The notes under the pieces: model-generated
Database searches by the model: none
What the model was told of the DNA's origin: nothing
The model's input: the letters and a program-made list of their open reading frames with translations, nothing else
Made by a program: the position numbers and the translations under genes
Assembly (NCBI GenBank): GCA_963841635.1
Contig: CAWJDO010000003.1
Location: 868,001-932,000, forward strand
Origin: DASWZN01 sp963841635
GTDB lineage: Bacteria > Acidobacteriota > Terriglobia > Bryobacterales > Bryobacteraceae
Length of the DNA: 64,000 nucleotides
Direction: 5' to 3'
Shown here: positions 59,606-64,000 of the stretch, piece after piece
Position numbering within the stretch: the stretch's first letter is position 1
Layout of the letters: the number at the start of each line of letters is the position of its first letter

Positions 59606-61266
59606 AAGCGGCCCTGCTGGCGGCGGGCGCGGCGGGCGCCTTTGTGGCCGCAACCGTCGCGTTCCAACCGGCGCAGCCACACTTCATCGACATCACGGCC
59701 CGCTCGAAGTTCTCCTACATCAGCAACAACGATCTCTCGCCGCGCAAGTATTTCGTGCAGCCGATGGCCGGCGGAGTCGCCATTTTCGACTACGACAACG
59801 ACGGCAAGATGGACATCTTCTTCACCAACGGCGCCAAGCTGCCGGAGCTGAAGAAGACCGGGCCCGCGTTTTACAACTGCCTGCTCCGCAACAAAGGCGA
59901 CGGGACGTTCGAGGACGTGACCGCGAAGGCCGGGCTCCGCGGCGAACATCTCGACTACAACCTGGGCGTGGCCGTGGGCGATTACGACAATGACGGCTTC
60001 GAGGATATCTTCCTCTGCGGCGCCGCGCGGAACACGCTGTATCACAACAACGGCGACGGGACGTTCACCGACGTCACGGAACAGTCGGGCGCCGGCAAGA
60101 AGCCTGCGGGGATCCTCAGCGTGGGCGCGGCCTGGTTCGACTACGACAACGACGGGCTGCTCGATCTGGTGGTAGCCAACTACACCACATGGACTCCGCA
60201 GACCGACCGGCGATGCAGCCTTAACGGCACGGAATACTACTGCAGCCCGACGTTCTATCCGCCTGCCGCGCACAGGCTGTATCACAACCTCGGCCACGGC
60301 CGGTTCGAGGATGTGACCGAGAAATCCGGCTTCGCGGCCGCGCCGGGGAAGGGCATGGGGATCTCCATCGCCGACTACAACGACGACGGATACCAGGACG
60401 TTTTCATCGCCAACGACACCGACCCGAACTCTCTGTTCATCAACAAAGGGGACGGCACCTTCGAAGACCGGGGCCTGCAACTCGGTGTGGCCTATAACGA
60501 CGACGCAAAGGCCGTCTCCTCGATGGGCAGCGACGCCAAGGACTACGACAACGACGGGCGCGTGGACATCTTCGCGAACAACCTGATGGGGCAGATCTGG
60601 CAGCTGTTCCGCAACCGGGGCGACTTCTTCCGCTATGTTCCGGACCAGGTTGGGATCGAGCGGCTCAGCTCACCGCTTTCGGGCTGGAGCACCGCGTTCG
60701 TCGATTACGACAACGACGGCTGGCAGGATCTGTACTCGGCCAACGGCGACGTGGACAACGTGAAGCCGAACGCGCGGCAGCACGACACCATGTTCCGCAA
60801 CCTGGGCGGGAAGCAGTTCGTGGACGTCTCGGAGCAAATGGGCGCGGGCTTCCTGCGCACGGGCTACCAGCGCGGATCGGCGATCGGCGATCTCAACAAC
60901 GACGGCTTCGAAGACCTGGTGGTGACTTCGCTCACGGAGCGGCCGCGCATCCTGCTGAACTCGGCGGACAACGGGAGTCACTGGCTGACGCTCGAACTGG
61001 TGGGCCGCACCAGCAACCGCGACGCGATCGGGGCGAAGGTGAAGCTGACCACGGCCTCGGGGCGCGTGCTTTACGATCACGTTTCGGTCAGCGTGGGATT
61101 CATGTCTTCGAGCGACAAGCGCGTGCACTTCGGGCTGGGCGGCGAGAAGGGGATCGCGTCTGTCGAGATCCGGTGGCCGCGAGGCGCGGTTCAGACCTTG
61201 AAGGACGTCTCCGCCGACCGGTTTCTGAAGGTGGAAGAGCCGCTGCCAGTCGCCCCAACTCGCTGA
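59602..61266 (+). CDS. CRTAC1-family FG-GAP/VCBS beta-propeller protein with ASPIC domain
   Basis: The product has 554 residues from GTG 59602, overlapping the upstream stop. It has a short signal or anchor sequence, then at least six FG-GAP/VCBS repeats with the calcium-type loop D-x-D-x-D-G (FDYDNDGKMDIFFTNG, GDYDNDGFEDIFLCGA, FDYDNDGLLDLVVANY, ADYNDDGYQDVFIAND, VDYDNDGWQDLYSANG), forming a beta-propeller. A C-terminal ASPIC/UnbV domain follows (VHFGLGGEKGIASVEIRWPR). It is exported and probably binds ligands or proteins at the surface. TPR-CRTAC1 pairs are a repeated theme in Acidobacteriota. Confidence 0.88.
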   Translation: MKAALLAAGAAGAFVAATVAFQPAQPHFIDITARSKFSYISNNDLSPRKYFVQPMAGGVAIFDYDNDGKMDIFFTNGAKLPELKKTGPAFYNCLLRNKGDGTFEDVTAKAGLRGEHLDYNLGVAVGDYDNDGFEDIFLCGAARNTLYHNNGDGTFTDVTEQSGAGKKPAGILSVGAAWFDYDNDGLLDLVVANYTTWTPQTDRRCSLNGTEYYCSPTFYPPAAHRLYHNLGHGRFEDVTEKSGFAAAPGKGMGISIADYNDDGYQDVFIANDTDPNSLFINKGDGTFEDRGLQLGVAYNDDAKAVSSMGSDAKDYDNDGRVDIFANNLMGQIWQLFRNRGDFFRYVPDQVGIERLSSPLSGWSTAFVDYDNDGWQDLYSANGDVDNVKPNARQHDTMFRNLGGKQFVDVSEQMGAGFLRTGYQRGSAIGDLNNDGFEDLVVTSLTERPRILLNSADNGSHWLTLELVGRTSNRDAIGAKVKLTTASGRVLYDHVSVSVGFMSSSDKRVHFGLGGEKGIASVEIRWPRGAVQTLKDVSADRFLKVEEPLPVAPTR

Positions 61267-61285
61267 TATCCGGGATGTTCGCTCG

Positions 61286-61334
61286 GTAACGAACGTGCTG
61301 TAACGGGACGACAACCGTTGGGAACTGGACTTGC
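61286..61334 (+). promoter_or_regulatory. Conserved chitin-locus upstream element, copy C
   Basis: It begins GTAACGAACGTGCTGTAACG and ends ACAACCGTTGGGAACTGGAC-TTGC. It has the CAACCGTTG palindrome and the best -24/-12-like end (GGAAC-N5-CTTGC, with GG and GC spaced as for sigma-54). It lies 27 bases before the GTG start of the SIS gene. Confidence 0.62.
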
Positions 61335-61361
61335 GGCCCCTCCCGCATCCAACATAGTGAC

Positions 61362-62438
61362 GTGCCCGAGCCGAATGCCTGTCGAATGCTTGAGGAGATC
61401 CGCCAGCAGCCGTCCGCATTGGAGCGGACGCTGCAAGGTGCGCGGGAGGCCATCGGGGAGCTGCGCGGCTACCTGAGCCGGCGCAAGCCGCCGCTGATCG
61501 TCCTGGCGGCACGCGGGACGTCGGACAACGCCGCCCAGTTCGGGCGCTACCTGCTCGAGATCACGACCGGAATTCCGGTGTCCCTGGCGGCACCGTCGGT
61601 GACCACGCTGTACGGGGCCAAGCTGCGTCTGGAAAACGCGCTGGTGGTGGGGATCTCGCAATCGGGCGAATCGACGGACATCAACATGTTCCTCGAATCG
61701 GCCCGCGACGAAGGCGCTCTGACCGTCGGCGTGACGAACGAGGGCGCGAGCACGCTCGCGCGCCTGGCGCGGCATAGCTTCGTGCTGGCGGCGGGCCGGG
61801 AGACCAGCGTGCCCGCCACCAAAACGTACACCGGCCAGCTGCTGGCCATGTATCTGCTGGCGCACGCCCTGGGAGCGCCGATCCGGCTCGAGGACCTGGA
61901 ACGATTGCCGGAGTGGACGCAAAAGGCACTCGACCTGGAGCCGCGCGTGGCCGCTTTGGCCGCGGAGTACACTTCGATCGAGCACGCTATTATTGTTGGG
62001 CGAGGGCTGGACTATGCGAACGCGCTGGAGTTCGGCCTGAAGCTCATGGAGGCCTGTTACGTGGTGGCGGAGCGATTTTCGGGCGCCGATTTCCTGCACG
62101 GGCCGATCGCCCTGGTGGAGAAGACGTTCCCGGTGTTTGTCTTCGCTCCTCCCGGCCCCACATGGCCCGGCACGCGCGACATGATTGAGAGCCTGGGCCG
62201 GCTCGGGGCGCGGATCTTCACCATCACCGACCGCTCCAATCCGGAGGCGGCGGCGCTGGCGGGAGACACGGTGGTGGTTGAAGCCGAGGTGGCGGAGCAA
62301 TCGTCGCTGCCGGTTGAGTTCTTGACGCCGATCCCGTACATTGTGCCGGCGCAGTTGTTCACCGCCCACCTGGCTAGAAGCAAGGGCCTCAATCCAGACC
62401 AGCCTCGCACTCTTTCGAAGGTCACCAAAACCGTCTGA
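61362..62438 (+). CDS. SIS-domain sugar-phosphate isomerase/deaminase (GlmS/NagB-II-like)
   Basis: This 358-residue protein has two SIS domains like the isomerase half of GlmS. Motifs are LAARGTSDNAAQFGRYLLE, VGISQSGESTDINMFLESAR, VPATKTYTGQLLAMYLLAHA and FSGADFLHGPIALVEKTFPV. The glutaminase domain is absent, so it fits the NagB-II/AgaS group that deaminates or isomerises glucosamine-6-P or related sugars. Its stop overlaps the next start (TGATG). It should feed GlcN-6-P into glycolysis in this locus. Confidence 0.87.
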   Translation: MPEPNACRMLEEIRQQPSALERTLQGAREAIGELRGYLSRRKPPLIVLAARGTSDNAAQFGRYLLEITTGIPVSLAAPSVTTLYGAKLRLENALVVGISQSGESTDINMFLESARDEGALTVGVTNEGASTLARLARHSFVLAAGRETSVPATKTYTGQLLAMYLLAHALGAPIRLEDLERLPEWTQKALDLEPRVAALAAEYTSIEHAIIVGRGLDYANALEFGLKLMEACYVVAERFSGADFLHGPIALVEKTFPVFVFAPPGPTWPGTRDMIESLGRLGARIFTITDRSNPEAAALAGDTVVVEAEVAEQSSLPVEFLTPIPYIVPAQLFTAHLARSKGLNPDQPRTLSKVTKTV

Positions 62439-63811
62439 TGCCAGAAAAACCGCCGCTCGATCCAGGATTTGTTCCCGCGTCGCTGTGGAACCGCGACTAC
62501 CAGGCTCGCGTGCGCGCGAGCGGATGTGCCCGCAAACTCGCGATCGCTCTCGAACGTCAGGACGGCTCGCGCTCCGTGTTCCATACCGAAATCAACGGCG
62601 TCGCGGACGCGGCTACCGAGGTTTACGTCGAACGCCTGGTGAAGTTTCTGCTGTGGCAGAAGGGCGGGTGGAAGGTGACCGTGGCCGGCGATCCGGACAT
62701 GGCGGCCCATATTCAGGGCGTCTATTCCTCGACGGGCGCGCGCGCGTTCGACTTCGATTTCATGGGGCGCCGCGTGTACGGGCAGCCGATGGAGATCGAG
62801 AGCGTGCTCTATGAACGGGCTCCCGAGGCGAAAGAAGTTGGCCTTGCGCTCGGACGCCATCAGGATGGATGCCGCATCGGGTTCGATTTGGGCGGCAGCG
62901 ATCGCAAGTGCGCCGCGGTGATGGACGGCGAGGTGGTGCACAGCGAAGAGGTCGTGTGGGATCCCTATTTCAAGACGGACCCCAGCTATCACTTTGCGGA
63001 GATCAACGACTCGCTCAAGCGGGCGGCGGCCAAGTTGCCTCGCGTGGACGCCATCGGCGGCAGCGCGGCCGGCATCTATGTGGATAACGAGGTACGCGTG
63101 GCGTCGCTGTTCCGAGGCGTGCCTCCCGATCTGTTCGAGAGCCGGGTGCGGCGCATCTTCTTCGAACTCCAGCAGGCGTGGAACGGGGTGCCGTTCGTGG
63201 TGGTCAACGACGGAGAGGTGACGGCGCTGGCGGCATCGATGGCGCTGGACGATACGGCCGTACTGGGGCTTTCGATGGGAACGAGCCAGGCGGCAGGATA
63301 CGTCACGCCGCAGGGCAATATCACCGACTGGCTGAACGAGATGGCGTTCGCGCCGGTGGACTACCGGGAGAACGCTCCGCTGGACGAGTGGTCGGGAGAC
63401 GGCGGGGTGGGGTCGCAATACTTTTCCCAGCAGGCCGTCAACCGGCTGCTGCCGGCCGCGGGCATCAAGCTCGATGCGGCGATGCCGCTGGCCGAGAAAC
63501 TGGCGGCGACGCAGAAATTGATGGCGGGCGGCGATGCGCGGGCGCGGAAGATCTACGAATCCATCGGGGTGTATCTGGGCTATGCGATCGCTCAGTACGC
63601 CGGGTTCTACGAGCTTCGCCACGTGCTGGTGCTGGGCCGGGTGATGACGGGGGAGGGAGGCGAAGTGATCCTTTCGACCGCGCGCCGGGTCTTGAAACAG
63701 GAATTTCCCGAAGTGGAGGAGAGTCTGCGGCTGCACGTGCCGGGCGAGAAGGAGAAGCGTCTCGGCCAGGCGGTGGCGGCGGCGACGCTCCCAAGCATTG
63801 GAGGCAAATGA
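62438..63811 (+). CDS. ROK/ASKHA-fold sugar kinase-like protein with N-terminal extension
   Basis: This 457-residue protein has the ASKHA phosphate loop RIGFDLGGSDRKCAAVMDGE starting near residue 146, and GGSAAGIYVDN, VVVNDGEVTALAASMALDD and LGLSMGTSQAAGYV as phosphate 2 and adenosine-type motifs. The first about 140 residues are an extra domain. The usual ROK zinc Cys cluster is not seen. Between a SIS isomerase and a PIG-L deacetylase, phosphorylation of GlcNAc or glucosamine is a reasonable guess. It overlaps the next gene by four bases (ATGA). Confidence 0.78.
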   Translation: MPEKPPLDPGFVPASLWNRDYQARVRASGCARKLAIALERQDGSRSVFHTEINGVADAATEVYVERLVKFLLWQKGGWKVTVAGDPDMAAHIQGVYSSTGARAFDFDFMGRRVYGQPMEIESVLYERAPEAKEVGLALGRHQDGCRIGFDLGGSDRKCAAVMDGEVVHSEEVVWDPYFKTDPSYHFAEINDSLKRAAAKLPRVDAIGGSAAGIYVDNEVRVASLFRGVPPDLFESRVRRIFFELQQAWNGVPFVVVNDGEVTALAASMALDDTAVLGLSMGTSQAAGYVTPQGNITDWLNEMAFAPVDYRENAPLDEWSGDGGVGSQYFSQQAVNRLLPAAGIKLDAAMPLAEKLAATQKLMAGGDARARKIYESIGVYLGYAIAQYAGFYELRHVLVLGRVMTGEGGEVILSTARRVLKQEFPEVEESLRLHVPGEKEKRLGQAVAAATLPSIGGK

Positions 63812-64000
63812 AACTGAACAAGCCGAATGCCGATTTCTACGTGCCGGATGGGATGGAAGAGCGGGGCGCGCTGGCGCGCACGACGCACATGTCGATCGCC
63901 GCGCACCAGGATGACATCGAGCTGATGGCGTACCACGGCGCCGCCGAGTGCTTCGGCCGGGCGGACCGCTGGTTCACGGGCGTGGTGGTCACCAACGGAG
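63808..64000 (+). CDS. PIG-L family deacetylase, 3'-truncated by the window edge
   Basis: The visible 64 residues start MKLNKPNADFYVPDGMEERG and contain THMSIAAHQDDIELMAYHGA, with the AHxDDxE zinc and catalytic motif of PIG-L/LmbE deacetylases. This family removes N-acetyl groups from GlcNAc conjugates. It completes the coupled trio with the SIS and kinase genes. The rest lies beyond the window. Confidence 0.85.
   Translation, partial: MKLNKPNADFYVPDGMEERGALARTTHMSIAAHQDDIELMAYHGAAECFGRADRWFTGVVVTNG

Noticed and set aside
1..64000. tRNA, rRNA or riboswitch genes
   Set aside because: I found no cloverleaf, rRNA or known riboswitch core in the intergenic regions by eye. A covariance-model search would be needed to exclude small RNAs.

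Overview
The window is GC-rich bacterial DNA, best explained as part of an Acidobacteriota chromosome, probably of the Bryobacterales/Solibacter type. The reasons are an Oar-like TonB-dependent receptor with a carboxypeptidase-regulatory domain, a VWFA protein of the acidobacterial type, an ADOP-like MacB/FtsX permease, a CRTAC1/ASPIC protein, a PEP-CTERM protein and many dispersed palindromic repeats. This assignment is inferred from gene families; no rRNA or marker gene is present. The sequence starts inside a GH3 gene and ends inside a PIG-L deacetylase gene.

Layout. 1-3.4 kb: GH3 glycosidase and M28 peptidase. 3.4-4.6 kb: remains of several toxin-antitoxin (TA) pairs around one surviving antitoxin. 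4.6-9.0 kb: a split acyl-CoA dehydratase activase. 9.2-12.0 kb: small membrane protein, methyltransferase, OmpA-like lipoprotein and another lipoprotein. 12.0-15.4 kb: NtrC/NtrB-type two-component pair. 15.5-16.0 kb: 69-bp tandem repeat array. 16.0-18.3 kb: RNB-type ribonuclease and M23 peptidase. 18.4-25.9 kb: defence/TA island (VapBC, HipBA, a frameshifted Fic, TacAT) enclosing three sugar-acid-type enzymes that carry export signals. 26-35.8 kb: ADOP permease, VWFA protein with a minisatellite-built signal region, a large exported protein, a penicillin-binding transpeptidase and a PEP-CTERM protein. 36-46 kb: leaderless mtaB, an IS1634-like element inserted in a hairpin, manA, an insertion bounded by a 378-bp direct repeat, then the coaD-aminotransferase operon, a ChbG-like deacetylase and an acidobacterial wHTH-like membrane protein.

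46-64 kb is the most coherent system and the best candidate for something new: a phosphorolytic chitin/amino-sugar utilisation locus. Operon 1 encodes an MFS permease, a fused nucleotidyltransferase/phosphohexomutase, a GH94 N,N'-diacetylchitobiose phosphorylase and a GH18 chitinase. Unit 2 encodes a TonB-type receptor followed by two TPR proteins and a CRTAC1 protein. Unit 3 encodes a SIS-domain sugar-phosphate isomerase/deaminase, a ROK/ASKHA sugar kinase-like protein and a PIG-L deacetylase. A conserved 49-50 bp element (GTAAC-n-AAC ... CAACCGTTG-GAACTGGAC-nnGC) lies upstream of all three units and looks like a shared promoter/operator. The model is that chitin is cut by the chitinase, taken up through the receptor, phosphorolysed to GlcNAc-1-P plus GlcNAc, and routed through the mutase, kinase, isomerase and deacetylase.

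Other notable structures are four families of dispersed or tandem palindromic repeats, an 18-bp x 10 minisatellite forming a signal peptide, an IS that split a terminator-like palindrome, and several visible gene-decay events (BrnT-like toxin with a 10-bp tandem duplication, Fic frameshift, TacT with an altered acetyl-CoA loop).
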